A stretch of DNA of 64,000 bases from Panax quinquefolius. Taxonomy: Eukaryota > Streptophyta > Magnoliopsida > Apiales > Araliaceae. Shown in pieces: positions 37,581-49,913 of this stretch (within the stretch, counting starts at the first letter, position 1; the number at the start of each line of letters is the position of its first letter). A program made the translations under genes and the position numbers. Below the pieces are notes generated by a model. The model was not told the DNA's origin and did not search any database. It saw only the letters and a list, made by a program, of their open reading frames with translations. Location of the stretch: positions 118,235,363-118,299,362 of the forward strand of contig CM035164.1 in NCBI GenBank assembly GCA_020205615.1, written 5' to 3'.

Positions 37581-38566
37581 GCCCCGGTCCTTTCATTGTT
37601 GACTTCCTTGTATGGAATGAACCGAAGCCAGACTTTCTGTAGGCGACGTCATGAATGACGATGGCAAGTTGATAGGTATCAATGTGACGTACTATCCAAG
37701 TCTTAGGATGAGGGTCACAGTTTGAAATGATATTTCTATTGTTAATAAATTTCTTGACGTATTCTTGAAGACTTCTTAGCCTACCCCTAGAGCGTGATAT
37801 CGAATTTTGTATTAACCCCAGTACAAAATCCATTTCTAAAACCCTCAAATATTTTCTTCACCTAAAACGAACGTAACATGTGCCAAAGACGTTGGCTCGA
37901 GCTATTGAAGATTACGATCGTACCATTCAATATCATCGTGGGAAAAACGAACGTGGTAGCCGGTAGCTGTTGAGTAGAAGATCGTGCTGCATTCTGAGTG
38001 CGATGTTGTTAACATAAAGACCCATCTCGTATAACTTACAAATGATGAAGATAGTGTTAAAGACTCTAGGGACCCACGCGATGATATCAAATATACGAGT
38101 AGAATTGACTTTAATCGATAAAGTTAAAGCCGTTCAAGCTACATACTCAGAGCTGATGAATGTGAAGAAGAAGGTTCAAGATGGCGTTATTCTAGAAGCA
38201 AGAATCGATGAAGAGAGGAAATCTCAACCCTTGATTTAATTGGCCCATTTGAAATCCTCGATAAAGTAGGAACTGTAGCTTATAGACTCGTTTTACCGCC
38301 AAGTATGTCGCGTGTTCATAACATTTTTAACGTATCGACGTTACGTAAATATGGGGACGACCCGAACCACATTATTAATTTAGAACCGGACGAGATAGCG
38401 GATGATTTAACGTATGAGGAGATACATGTTAATATCTTGGATAAGAAGGTTCATATTTGACGCTCAAAGGTTATACCTCAAGAGTTTGAATTTGAAGTGA
38501 AGTCAAGGTATCCTCACCTGTTCGGCATACCATGCACGTACGTAAATTTCGAGGGCGAAATTTCAT
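37581..38566 (+). pseudogene. Residual pol of C: RNase H end, integrase start and chromodomain end
   Basis: Pieces in order: a scrambled segment; CQRRWLELLK (RNase H end, about 37880-37910); an integrase N-terminal piece (VELTLIDKVKAVQATYSELM, 38100-38160); then, after a deletion, [14 protein letters not shown] and [20 protein letters not shown] (38290-38440) and the chromodomain tail VKSRYPHLFG. The catalytic cores of reverse transcriptase and integrase are lost. Confidence 0.8.
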
Positions 38567-38579
38567 AAGGAGGGGAGAT
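38567..38579 (+). other. Polypurine tract of C
   Basis: AAGGAGGGGAGA directly before the 3' LTR; the expected primer for plus-strand DNA synthesis. Confidence 0.85.
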
Positions 38580-39000
38580 TATGAGACCCCAGATTTTATG
38601 AATAAAGATTTAATTTTCTCGAAATAATTTTTTTATATTATGGTGTTGATTTGATGTAATGTTATAGTTGTGGGTAATATTTACAAATTTTGCAAAGTAA
38701 GCAAGTGGTTATATAATATTCGATTGGTCGGGGAATATTCTTTTTGTTGGGGAATATTTGTACGACGGTACAATCATTGGTGGACCCCGCAACGAAATTA
38801 TTGTCGGATTGAGAAAACGACAAAAATACTTTATGAAAATAACGACGGAAGTTTTACCGTTAAAACTGTTGAAACATCCGGTGTTAAAAGTACAGTAATA
38901 CGAGTGGTTGCATAGTAGTACACGGTATTGATTATTGATGCTTATGTGAGAAGTCACTCAGTATTGTTCAATTGGGTATTCGGGACACTTTTCGTGTCGG

Positions 39001-39186
39001 AGTACTATTCACGAGTTACTATTCATGAGTTACTATTCATGAGTTACTATTCATAAGTTACTATTCATGAGTTACTATTCATGAGTTACTATTCACGAGT
39101 TACTATTCATAAGTTACTATTCATGAGTTACTATTTACGAGTTACTATTCATGAGTTACTATTTACGAGTTACTATTCACGGGGTA
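39001..39186. repeat. 14-bp minisatellite in LTR C2
   Basis: About thirteen copies of GAGTTACTATTCAT/C, two more than in the partner LTR. Confidence 0.9.
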
Positions 39187-39654
39187 CTATTGATCACCCG
39201 TAAAATATATTTCTTTTCGGTCCAAATTATTTTTGGGTACAATATTATTCCATGAGGAGATGTGCTAATTTTTCAGACCGTTGGTTGAAGATATAATAGT
39301 AAATCAATATGGACCGCTGGTGGAAAGTTATAATAGTGAATCAATATGGATCGTTGGTTTAAAGTTTTAATAGTAAATCAAGATGGACCGTTGCTTTAAG
39401 TTTTAATAGTAAATCAATATGGACCATCCGCTTAAAAGTAAATCAATCTGACCGCTTCATGAATTAGTTACTATTCACCCATTTTCCTATAAATAAGCTC
39501 ATTCCTTCATTATTTCTTACGAAATTCATTTTGAAACTCTAGAGAGAGAAATTATAGAAAACTATAAAAAAGTATTCTCGCTACTTCCCTACTCTTATAT
39601 TCAGCTTTTTTTACTAGTAAGGGGTATTATTTCTTTTGTATTCATGAAGAGAAC

Positions 39655-40055
39655 TTACATTATTCCATTATTTATTATTTTGTTGGAATAACTTATATAC
39701 GCAGTGCTACCCTATACTTGGTGAAATTCTTCATTATTTCATTATTTATTATTCTTTTAATATCCTCACATGCATGCGCTTACGCTAGACTCGGTTCCAT
39801 TATTTATTATTCTGTTTTAATATCTTGTGCTCGTGCGTTCGCGGACCGGTTCCATTATTTATTATTCTGCTTTAATATCCCGTCTGCATGCGTTTTTACG
39901 CCGGACCGGTTCCATTCTTTATTATTACATTTGGAATATCATGTCTGCATGCGCTTTTACGCCTGGACCGTTCCATTATTTATTATTCTGTTTGAATAAC
40001 TCGCTCATGCGGCCTATCGTGATGCATGGTGATTTCTTTTGTTATTCCATTCTTT
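39655..40055. repeat. ~60-bp subrepeats in LTR C2
   Basis: About six copies of the unit described for LTR C1, with GGTTCCATTATTTATTATTC and CTGCATGCG words. Confidence 0.8.
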
Positions 40056-41158
40056 ATTATACTCAATTGGTTAAAACTTTGACTTCTATACTCCATGAAA
40101 TTAGTGGAGTATCCTTGATATTCAAGCTCTTCATCCAAAGATTTTTTCATGGAAATATTCTTCTGAACATTCTTGAATTTTACTCTATAAAGCAGTATCA
40201 TGTTGACAATTTGAACGTTATCAGTTCCTGGATAAATTAATTCTTGAACTTGTTTTTTTGAATTCTTATATCATTGTCATCATCATCATGTTTATATTAT
40301 GTTGAAAGTCATCTGTGGCCTGTAGTGCATAGATGGACTTGGTATGATTATAACCAGGGGTTATTTGGTATAATCATAACCGTAATGTTATAAATGATGT
40401 GGAAAAAGTCCTCATTGGCCTGTAGTAGTGCATTGATGGACGCTTTTTGGTATGATTATGGCTATGGATTCTCTTTGGTAGTAGTCAAAGATGAATTGTT
40501 TTATGGCATGATCAGGACCGTTGATGAAAACATGATTATCTTAAGCCATAGTGCATGGATAATTCGTGCTTGTGATACTAAAGAATATCCTTGGCCGTAG
40601 TGCAGGGGTGATTTGATGATGTGGATTATTTATTAAGCTGAGTCCTAGCGATAAAAGTGATGAAAAACCTTTTAAATCATAGAAGATAGTAGATTTTATT
40701 CCCTACTTGACTCTTCTAATGGATTGCTTGTTCCGCTGTAGTTAAACTTGATAGTTATTATATTTTATAAGTTTAACACTGTTGAAGGCTAACGATAACT
40801 TATTCTGCATTATCTTAGTCACAATATTTCTTACTGGGCTAGTTGAGCTCACCCTTTCTTTCGCTGTTCTCTTCAGGAAATGAGAACGTAGCTGGGACTA
40901 GTCGGAGAACAGAGTGATGGTCCTAGATGGTGCATTAGTAGTCCTCATTATTCTGGGAAATAGTTTGATAATAATTATAATGAGGACTCCTTTTGAGTTT
41001 GTATACTCTCTAGTAGACAATATTTGTATTCAAACTCACGCTTTATGTTTTATCGTATTGTATACCTACGCTTGTATTATTAAGTTGTATTTGAATTCTG
41101 TATCATGTATCTGGCGACTCAAGATGGGTGATGTATACCTAATTTTGGGGGCATCACA

Positions 41159-42034
41159 ATTAAAACCACCACCGACGGTCCAGATTGATTTACTATTAAA
41201 ACCACCATCAATGGTCCAGATTGATTTAAATTATTACACTTTGGTACCCTTAAAGTTTTCCAAGTTTGCATTATTCCCCTCTAACTTTTGTAATTCACTT
41301 ATCTTAAATAAACACATTCTTAATACTTCAACAATTATTCATCATTAATATTATAACTCATAATATTTAACAACCAGATCGTTCCCAGGAAAGAGGGGGC
41401 TTTCCAATAAGGATTTCTCCCTATTGGCGCACAATTAGGTGACCAAACCTCTCCTTGACAGAACTTTCCAGACATTGTCAATATTACACATAATAATATG
41501 AATAACTTTGTCGTCTCAATTATTGATTTAATAATATAAAATATTATGCAGATGATACTGTGACAATAATTGAATCAATAATATGAGAGATATGATGCAT
41601 CAATTATTGTAGCAATAATTGAGTATAACAGAGTGACTTCTCAAGTAAACATCAATAATCAATACTGTGTGCTACTATGCAACCACGTGTATTACTATAC
41701 TTTTACCACCGGGGTAGTTCAATAGTTTAACGATAAAACTTCCGCTGCTATTTTTATAAAAAGATATTTCTGTTGTTTTCTAACTACGATAATACTTCTG
41801 TTGTGGGGTCCACCAATGATTGTGCCGTCGTAAGAATATTCCCTGTTAAAACGAATATTCCCCGACCAATCGAATATTCACTGACACAACGAATATTTTA
41901 TATCAACTTGCTTACTTTGCAAAATTTTCCAAATATTACCCACAACTATAACATTATATCATATCCACACCATAATATTCAAAAATATATTTCGAGAAAA
42001 ATTATTCTTTATTCAAAAAAGTTGCGGTCTTACA
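41159..42034 (-). repeat. 3' LTR of B, proximal part
   Basis: Continues the 36-bp array of LTR B, then ends at GGTCTTACA, the LTR start on the minus strand. Together with 32389-34142 it gives about 2.63 kb, close to the 5' LTR of B (2565 bp). Confidence 0.9.
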
Positions 42035-42049
42035 ACCTCCCCTTCTTAT
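42035..42049 (-). other. Polypurine tract of B
   Basis: On the minus strand ATAAGAAGGGGAGGT sits directly before the 3' LTR. Confidence 0.85.
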
Positions 42050-42643
42050 AAAATTTCATCCTCAAAATTAGGGTACGTACCTGATATGTCGAAGAGGTGA
42101 GGATACCTTGATTTCATTTTAGGTTCTAACTCCCAGGTCATTTCCTCCACATTATAATTTTTCCACAAAACTTTGACTTGAGGTATAACCTTGGAGCATA
42201 GAATATGATCCTTCTTATCCAAGATTTTAACAGCTACCTCTTCATACGTTAAATCTTCTTCTATCTCGTCTGGTTCTAATTCAATAATGTGGTTCGGGTC
42301 TTTCACATATTTACGTAACATAGATATGTGAAAAACGTTATGAACACGAGACATACTTAGTGGTAAGACGAGTCTATTGGCCACAGTTCCTACTCGATCA
42401 AGGATTACAAATTGGCCAATGAATCAAGGATTGAGCTTTCCTCTCTTTCCAAATCTCGTAACTCCTTTCCATGGAGCAACATGTAACAACACATGATCTC
42501 CAATATTGAATTCCACGTTCTTTCGATGAAGATCAGCAGAACTCTTTTGTCGATCTTGTGAGGTTTTTATACGTTTTTGGATCGTTTGAATTTTTTCCGT
42601 AGTCATACGTACCAACTCTGGTCCCAACAAAGTTGCTTCACCT
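42046..42643 (-). pseudogene. Integrase C-terminus and chromodomain of B
   Basis: On the minus strand, 42630-42424 encodes the GPELVRMTTEKIQTIQKRIK and HRKNVEFNIGDHVLLHVAPW parts of the chromovirus integrase C-terminal domain. 42384-42046 encodes LVLPLSMSRVHNVFHISMLR and then a chromodomain with VKVLWKNYNVEEMTWELEPK and YPHLF. Conserved Trp residues of the chromodomain are present. A stop (42421) separates the two frames, and copia J cuts the gene upstream. In the family the chromodomain steers integration to marked chromatin. Confidence 0.9.
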
Positions 42644-44514
42644 TGTTAGGTTTGTAATATTCATGAACGCAATCAAATTGCAAAAATAGCGGAAACGTGT
42701 AAAAATCAGAGTTTAAAATTTTTACAAACCATATACCCGGATCACCCTTTATGCATAATTATTAATTAAACGAAAAGATAAAGAATAAAATCATACCCTT
42801 GAAGATCGAGCTTCCTCGTACACAAGTTCACCTCCAAATCCTTTCGCGTTCAACTTGAATTCACCGGGTTTGGTTCCTTCCTTTGATCAACGTTAGCCAC
42901 CCAAGTGTTTGGCCTCTAGAGGTGATCCACCAAGGAAGAAGAAGGATTCAAGAAGATGGGTGGTTGGCTAAACCCTAGTTTTTCTATCTCTATAGAAAAG
43001 GAGTGTACTCTCCAACAATTGGAATTATTACGTATATTTTTTGGATATCTGATATAAGACTACTCTTATAAAGATATCAGGTAACCTTATTTAATAAAAT
43101 AAGGTATTATTTATTTAATTAAACTCTTTTAATTAAATGGGCTCCCTAATCTTATTAGGGATAATTAATTAAACTCCTTTAACTAATTTTCCCTCCTAAT
43201 CCTATTAGGAATAAATGAGAGTACTTATATTAACTTAATTTCTAAACTCTTTTAGAAATTAAAATAATAATAATAATAATTATAATAATATTAATAAGAC
43301 TCCTCTTATTAATTTATATTTAATATTTCTAAAATATTAAATAATAAATATTAAGCTATTTAATTTATTCTATCACCATAGATTAAATTAAATATACATA
43401 ACATATTATTACGATTATGCCATTAACTTCTTAAATAATTATTCTTCCTTTTATGGTGTGACCCTTTAGGTTCTCCATATTAAACCTATTGTGAATAAAT
43501 CAATTAGAACAATTCTAATCATATTTAAATAAATAAATTAAACAATTAATTTATTTAAATAAATAATATTTATTCTACAATGGATAAGCCTCCTAATGAT
43601 CAACGACTTTTCGGATAATATAGATTTCAACATTTATAATAAAAGAATCTTTGAGTAAATAGTTACCGTATAATTCAATCCTTCCACCATACAATGTCCT
43701 AATTAAATATAAGACATGGAATTATCACAAGTCTTATTTTATTTAATTATATGTATTTCGACTCTTAAATGCACAACTCCAAATAATGCAAATTAGAAAC
43801 TCCTTTCTAATTTCATTCTACCTTTAACCAAGGACTCTTGGGTTGTCATTTATCGAATCACATATGACATTTTCTTCTTTTAATAGAAGTGGTAGATTCT
43901 TTATAGATCATACATTATCTCCATGTACAACTTATTATACCCAAGCATACCCTTTGATATACCCTAAGGGTCTTAAGGAATAAGTCAAAGTATAACTCAT
44001 CATACACAAGATACTTATGATGATCTCAAGTCCAAGGATCACTTGTACTACTATCACTACAGAAATTCCTATCGACGCACAAGTAAAACTCCATTAGGTA
44101 TTCCTTAGCGAGCCAATGCTCAAAGTGAACTTATTCTCTAATAAGCACCTACATACTTGCTTTAGTGTCTCTACACAAATGATCATGAGATCAATCATCC
44201 TCATCCAATGAGCAAGTTAACGTATGTACCAATCTATCCTGGATTTACTAATCCCCAATTTAGTAATCCAACGATTGGGAACTATTTTAGTTTTAAGCTT
44301 TATAAGAATTTAGATCTCATTAGAATGATCATCATCATTATTCTAAAAGCATTGCTTAAAACTATGGGTTTATCACATATTATAAAAACAAAGATCATGT
44401 AGATAATTAAAAGCCTTTAATAAATTAATACTTTTTATTAATAAATGAATAAGATTGTTACAAAGTATATGCTTTATCATCAAACATGATTGGCTTGTGT
44501 GCATACTACTTTCA
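42644..44514 (-). repeat. 3' LTR of J
   Basis: Plus orientation TGTTAGGTTTG to CTACTTTCA; on the minus strand TGAAAGTAG ... CCTAACA. 1871 bp, with AT-rich AATAATAATAATAAT and short palindromic stretches. Confidence 0.93.
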
Positions 44515-44536
44515 ATCTCCCACTTGCACTAAAGCC
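44515..44536 (-). other. Polypurine tract of J
   Basis: On the minus strand GTGCAAGTGGGAGATT precedes the LTR, the classical copia polypurine tract. Confidence 0.88.
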
Positions 44537-45130
44537 AATCGTCATGGTATCTCATACTCTTCTTCTTCTCTAAGTGACGATTATCCTGCCATTTGGATAA
44601 GCTTTAGTTAATGGATATGTAATGTTGTTCATGAGAGTCCACTATCTCTATAGTAATTTCCCATCTTTTAATGATTCTAATAATCAAATGAAAGTGCCAC
44701 AACACATGTTTAGATCCAAGATTTAGACTTAGAACTATTCCTAGTTCAGTAATGAACTTTTAATCCAAACAATCAACTTGCAGCTTCATTTATCGCTATA
44801 TACTTTGTCTTTATCACTAAACCAACAACTCTTTGCTGTTTGGAACCTTTCCAATTCACTACACCACCGTTCAAGGTAACACTTTACCTTAAAGTGGATT
44901 TTCTGTCGTCTTGGTCTGTCTGAAAAACTTGAGTCTGTTAAGCCCTCTAGTTTTAATTTAGACCCACCATGAATATGATCACATCCTTAGTGCTGGTTAA
45001 GCACTTTAAGATGTTTTTCACTGACTCATAGTGAACTTCTCCATAATATGACTGATCAACATCAGGTCTCGTACATTTCATTGCATACATGATTGTCACT
45101 CATGCGACCTCTCTTTTCAGGAGTCTGTGG
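44537..45130 (-). pseudogene. RNase H and reverse transcriptase end of J
   Basis: Minus-strand pieces include IMYAMKCTRPDV (about 45090-45055), LKLEGLTDSSFSD (about 44970-44930) and VTLNGGVVNWKGSKQQRVVG (44880-44830), all typical of the end of copia reverse transcriptase and RNase H. In-frame stops and shifts are frequent. Confidence 0.8.
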
Positions 45131-45760
45131 GGACTATTAAGAGAGATACACTCCATGGCTCATCAACATGAAACATCTCTTGGAGCTTTCCATGCTAAAC
45201 AACTTTAGCATCAAATGAATATACATTCCTTGGGTTAAGTCGAGCATCCTCTTGAATCTATCTATATAGATTTATATCCCCAATTAAGATACTCTTCCAA
45301 ATCATTCATGGAGGAATGTTTAGACAACTTTATCTTTACTGATTGTAGCATTAGTATGTCATTCCTTATCCGTAGTATATCAACATATAATATTAGGAAT
45401 GTCACGGCCCTCCCACGTGTCCCTTTTGTACACACTAGAACTCTTACCTCATCAGATGTAATCGGATCATCATCTTCTATGATGTGTACCTCATCATCAT
45501 CATCTATGATGTATCCATACCTCCTGTGTATCTTCTTGGTACTATTCTAGATTTACGATTCTGTTTGTGGTACAATAGGTCTATCTATAGGTTCCTCTTA
45601 TTTGACTTATAGTGTTTTGTGGTTCTTGAACTCTTCAAGATCTATTATCCTCCCACTAGCCCTTTCAATGATAAACACCTTTATCTTAGAAGGCGGTGTG
45701 TTTCATAATAAACACCTTTTTGCTATGTAGGATTATAGAACATATGCCCTAAACTTACTT
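45131..45760 (-). pseudogene. Reverse transcriptase middle and linker of J
   Basis: AVTFLILYVDILRIRND (near 45410-45360) is the copia catalytic YVDD motif with the second Asp lost. MNDLEEYLNWGYKSI follows. Upstream lie an acidic D/E-rich linker and RRYTGGMDTS remains. The fingers half of the reverse transcriptase is missing. Confidence 0.75.
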
Positions 45761-46030
45761 TAGGATGTCCCACAAATTTGTACATGTCAAATTTTGTCCC
45801 AAGCTTATCCTTTGAAACCTTTTCACATAAGTTGGACAACCCCTTATCTTAACATACTTAAGATTAGGAATCCTCCCTGTCCATAACTTTTATGGAGTCT
45901 TGGGGCCGGATTTTGAGGTTACCTTTTCGTAGATATGCAGCCATTTCTAGGACATGATCGTAGAAGGATACTGGAATGTCGGTAAAATTATTTTGGACCG
46001 TACCATGTTCAACAAGGTATGATTTTTCCT
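45761..46030 (-). pseudogene. Integrase C-terminal piece of J
   Basis: Pieces such as ALEMAAYL, SGPKTP, LKYVKIRGCPTYVKRFQ match the copia integrase end just before the reverse transcriptase. The DDE core is not present. Confidence 0.75.
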
Positions 46031-46759
46031 TTCAGATACATCTATCAATTATTACGTATCATGAGGTGTCCATTATGAGAAAAACCATTTGAGATGATCT
46101 AGAAACTTATTGCACAAGTATTTATTACTTGATCTAATCAAAGAATCTTAATACTTTGCCAATTTGTTTCACTTCTGAATTCTTTGAACCTTTCAAATAA
46201 TTCACACTTGTATTTCAACAAATACATACATTCAACTCTTTGAATGATCATCTCCTTTTCTTATACTAGTTTGTTCAATTTACAAAATTATTTTCACGTA
46301 AGTCAAGTATATAAAATCCATTAAGTAATATTCCAGTTCTATACAAAACATTATTATTATTATAAATAGAACAACAATTATTCTGAAATATAATACCAAA
46401 TTTTATTGTCCAACAACAAAATGAAAATTATGTTTCTAACAAGAACTGGAATACAATAACAACTTATTGACTTAATAGATTTTCCCGTAGGCATTGCTAA
46501 ACTATAAGTTTCTATGGCTAATATGGCAACCTTTGTTACATTTCCGCATTATAGGTTTACTTATATTTGTTTAGCTTTCTACTTCTTTGGTCCTTTCATA
46601 AATCTATATTTATGATAACCAAAGTCGATATCCAATACCCAAGTAGAACCTCGACTTAAAGAAAAATTTATTTCAATCATGAACAAAATCGATTTATAAT
46701 CAAAACTTCACTAAGCTTCTTTTGGTTAGTTCTGCAAGATGCTTCTCGCAGCTTTCTTT
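46031..46759. other. Degenerate internal region of J without recognisable domain
   Basis: AT-rich sequence between the gag and integrase remains; the protease and integrase core would be expected here but I see no convincing trace. Confidence 0.5.
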
Positions 46760-47410
46760 CCAAAGTGTCGTGCTTATTGCGGTGGAAGCAAGCTCCTTTG
46801 CTATCCATATCGCTTTTGTTCTTATTATCCTTTGTTTATGCCTCTCTATTTACCTTCTTTGAATCGCTCTTCTTTTCGTAAGATCATTTGGCCCCTACCA
46901 AGAAGACATGGTCTTTCTTGGTTGGAAAAGTGACTCTCATCATTTTTAACATGTTAAGCAAATCAACGGGCGATATCTAGCTTGTTTATATGAAAATTCA
47001 CAACAATTGTGAAAGGAGTCCCGGAGTGAGTGCAAGATCAAATCTTGGCTCAACTCTCCATCCATGACAAAACCAGTTGTCCTAATTGATCAATCAAATT
47101 GATTATGTTAAGAACTTTTTATGCTGTCTTTATAGTGCCATTGGCCATTCTAGATCGGAAGAGCTCTTTAGATATCTCGATATCTATCGGTCCTACTTTC
47201 CTCACCATCAACTACTTGATGTGCGGGAATATAGTAGGAGCATCCATAGTTTCATCTTCGACATCGAAGCTCGTTACTCATGGATGCGAGCATGATGCAT
47301 CGAGAGCCAATCATCATCATCTCGCCACTTTCTAAAAGTAGCAATCTCTTCCTTAGAGGCATTATGCGCAACCATTGCGAGGATTAGCGACATGGACATA
47401 AGATAGCTTT
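46760..47410 (-). pseudogene. Gag remnant of J
   Basis: Minus-strand segments: FRKWRDDDWL and CIMLASMSNELR (47345-47270), SKELFRSRMANGTIK (47180-47130), and a ruined zinc knuckle (ACFHRN...H, near 46800-46760). The motifs fit copia Gag of the UBN2 type. Multiple frameshifts separate the pieces. Confidence 0.8.
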
Positions 47411-48789
47411 TCAGCCATGAGAACTATTCCCAAATTCCTTAACCAATCCGAGTAATTCGGTCTGGTTAATTAACATCAAATATGTTTCGCAGTGATAGTT
47501 ATTTAGACATTGTAAAATTCTGTAAATGAATTTGTAATTAACAACATTTTAACATACATTCTTTTATTAATTACCAAAATAAATTAGGTCTTGTTTTAAA
47601 TTGGCATCTCCCACTATTTTCTTCAAACTATATTACCCTCACTTATATAGTTCGGCAAAATCTAATTAAAGATTTGATAGTGAGAATAAGGATCCCATTT
47701 CAAATGTATATAGCCTTGTGGTGACACAACAAACTATATATAAATAAATAGGTAGACAACTTTTGTCAATTACATCAACTATGCAACTCCTTTTATTTTA
47801 CCTCTTAGATTATTTTGATCAAGTGGTGGCACATCCGAATCAAAATTATCCAAGTTAAGTCCAACCTAGCACTCCATATATTCAAAAAAGAAAAATATCA
47901 TCCTTGTGGTGACACAACAAAACAATATTGTTCAATTTTCTTTATAAGCATCAAATGTGATAAATTAACATCTTAAATACTTAATACTTGTCTTGTGGAG
48001 ACACAACAAACTCATATTAAATATTTAATACTCTATTAATTTTATCATGCTAGAAGGCGACGTTCGATATTCCAAATATCTTTGAACGCTTAGGACTTAA
48101 TATCAAAAAAATTTGAGGGATTTATTAATAAATTTGTCTCATCTTGTTTAGCGCGCATGCACATATATATATAAAATACGCGTCATATTAATAAACATGC
48201 GAAGCATGTTTGCATAATAATATAATATATATAGTATAAGCATGCACATATAGAATACTATATTCTACCCGGATTGATTATGGACTTTTATTCTAGTTTG
48301 GTTCACTAGAGCCACCAAGTGAACCAAAAGGTCAAACCCTAGGGGTGCAAGAAATAATATTTAAATATAACTATTACATTTAAACCCGGCTCCATTACAA
48401 ATCGGGTCTTCAAGCTCCTCGCTCCTTGATCTCCAATTCTTCAAAATTAATTCTAACTATTCCTATTACAAAACTATTTAAAATAAATAGAAACCTTGAT
48501 CGCCAAATCGAGGGAAGTACATAGGAGGGGAATAAAATTTACATTAAAAAAAATTAGAGAAGACGCAGTCGCAGACCCCATTTAATAAAACCCATACATT
48601 CATGCATCCAACTAAAATAAAATCCAATCACATCGGTGATAGTCCATAATCAATCTCATTTATTATCATACATATCACCATACGCATCAATACATAACAT
48701 TCATCTGATGAATAATAAACATTCAATATATATATTGATATCATTTAATGGGCAAATTTAGTTAGTATAAAATCTATTTTTGAATCAAA

Positions 48790-49160
48790 ATAAACTCCTT
48801 TATTTTAATCCAAATTTAAATCAAAATAAAACTATTTTATTTTAATTTATCCAATTTTGAATAAAATAAACTATTTTATTTTAATCAAAATCTTTAATCA
48901 AAATAAACTCCTTTATTTTAATTAATTATGGAATCCAATTCCATGTAAAAAAAAAACTTTATTAAAGGAAACATGGATTTTCTTTTCTTATTCACGAATA
49001 AACTCCTTTATTTTGAATAATATAAAATCTTATTTTACATCTAAATAAACTCCTTTATTTAAGGAAATACTTGATTCTCTTTCTATTCATAAATAAACTC
49101 TTTTATTTAGAATAATATGAAATCTTATTTCATATCTAAATAAACTCCTTTATTTAAGGA
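48790..49160. repeat. Loose array of AAATAAACTCCTTTATTT words
   Basis: At least eight imperfect copies, each able to pair with itself because AAATAAA and TTTATTT are complementary. Confidence 0.75.
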
Positions 49161-49402
49161 AAGATGGAATACAATTTCAACTCCAATTAGTTATCATGGA
49201 ATCAAATTCCAACTCTAATTAGTTAGCATGGAATTTAATTTTAAAATTAAAATAAACTTTATATTTTAATATAAAATAAACTTTTATTTTAATATTAAAA
49301 TAAAATTTTATTTTAATAATAAAATTATTAAGAATATTATATATATATAATAATAAAACAAAACATATATATATATATATATATATAATAAAAGCTATTA
49401 TT

Positions 49403-49405
<3 letters not shown>

Positions 49406-49463
<58 letters not shown>
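49406..49463. repeat. (TA)n microsatellite
   Basis: Nearly uninterrupted TA alternation. Confidence 0.95.
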
Positions 49464-49468
<5 letters not shown>

Positions 49469-49646
49469 TGTATATGCTTACTCCTTTTTTATATATAACA
49501 TGGTCATGATTACTTTAATCATTACATGCTAATGATTACTATAATCATTACAAGCTAATGATTATTGTAATCATTAATGTTTATATCATATATAAATTTT
49601 GTTAAAAAAAAAAGTTTCCTGGCTGGCAAGTAAATAACACAGGATT

Positions 49647-49683
<37 letters not shown>

Positions 49684-49900
49684 CCATCATGAATCCACGT
49701 GACCAATATCCACGCAAAATCAGTATCCTTTTTTCTGTGAATTACAGCGAAAAAGAAATTCAGTCCGCGGTATATCACATGTTTTCCGTTTTTTTTTTAA
49801 ATAAATTTTATAAAATTAAATTATGCCCAATAAAATTGTTCTAAACACATATCAATATACATATCAAATTAAAACAATTAATAATTCGCATAAAGGTTTG

Positions 49901-49912
49901 GCTCTGATACCA
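49901..49912 (-). other. Primer-binding site of J
   Basis: On the minus strand TGGTATCAGAGC, a perfect match to the complement of initiator tRNA-Met, lies one base after the 5' LTR. Confidence 0.92.
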
Positions 49913-49913
49913 C

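Larger units (their letters stand above)
34143..41158 (+). mobile_element. Chromovirus C, internally deleted, inserted in LTR B
   Basis: 7016 bp with two LTRs, a primer-binding site and a polypurine tract, flanked by perfect duplications ATTAA (34138-34142 and 41159-41163). The internal region is only about 1.95 kb. It fuses the gag start to the pre-knuckle region, then a protease piece, an RNase H end, a few integrase residues and the chromodomain end. It is thus a non-autonomous deletion derivative of the B/C subfamily. Confidence 0.92.
38580..41158 (+). repeat. 3' LTR of C
   Basis: 2579 bp; first bases TATGAG instead of TGTGAG, end GGGGGCATCACA. TATA box at 39488-39495. The length difference from the 5' LTR is largely in the subrepeat arrays (39001-39186 with about thirteen 14-bp units, 39655-40055 with about six longer units). 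Confidence 0.93.
47411..49900. other. AT-rich leader of J
   Basis: No coding capacity is supported. Repeated words AAATAAACTCCTTTATTT (48790-49160) form a loose array. Two long (TA)n tracts lie at 49406-49463 and 49650-49679. The repeated phrase CTTGTGGTGACACAACAAA occurs at about 47715 and 47903, and CTTGTGGAGACACAACAAA at 47992. Confidence 0.65.

Noticed and set aside
37558..38090. Minus-strand ORFs in element C (37558-37848 and 37902-38090)
   Set aside because: They are shadows of the decayed plus-strand pol of C.
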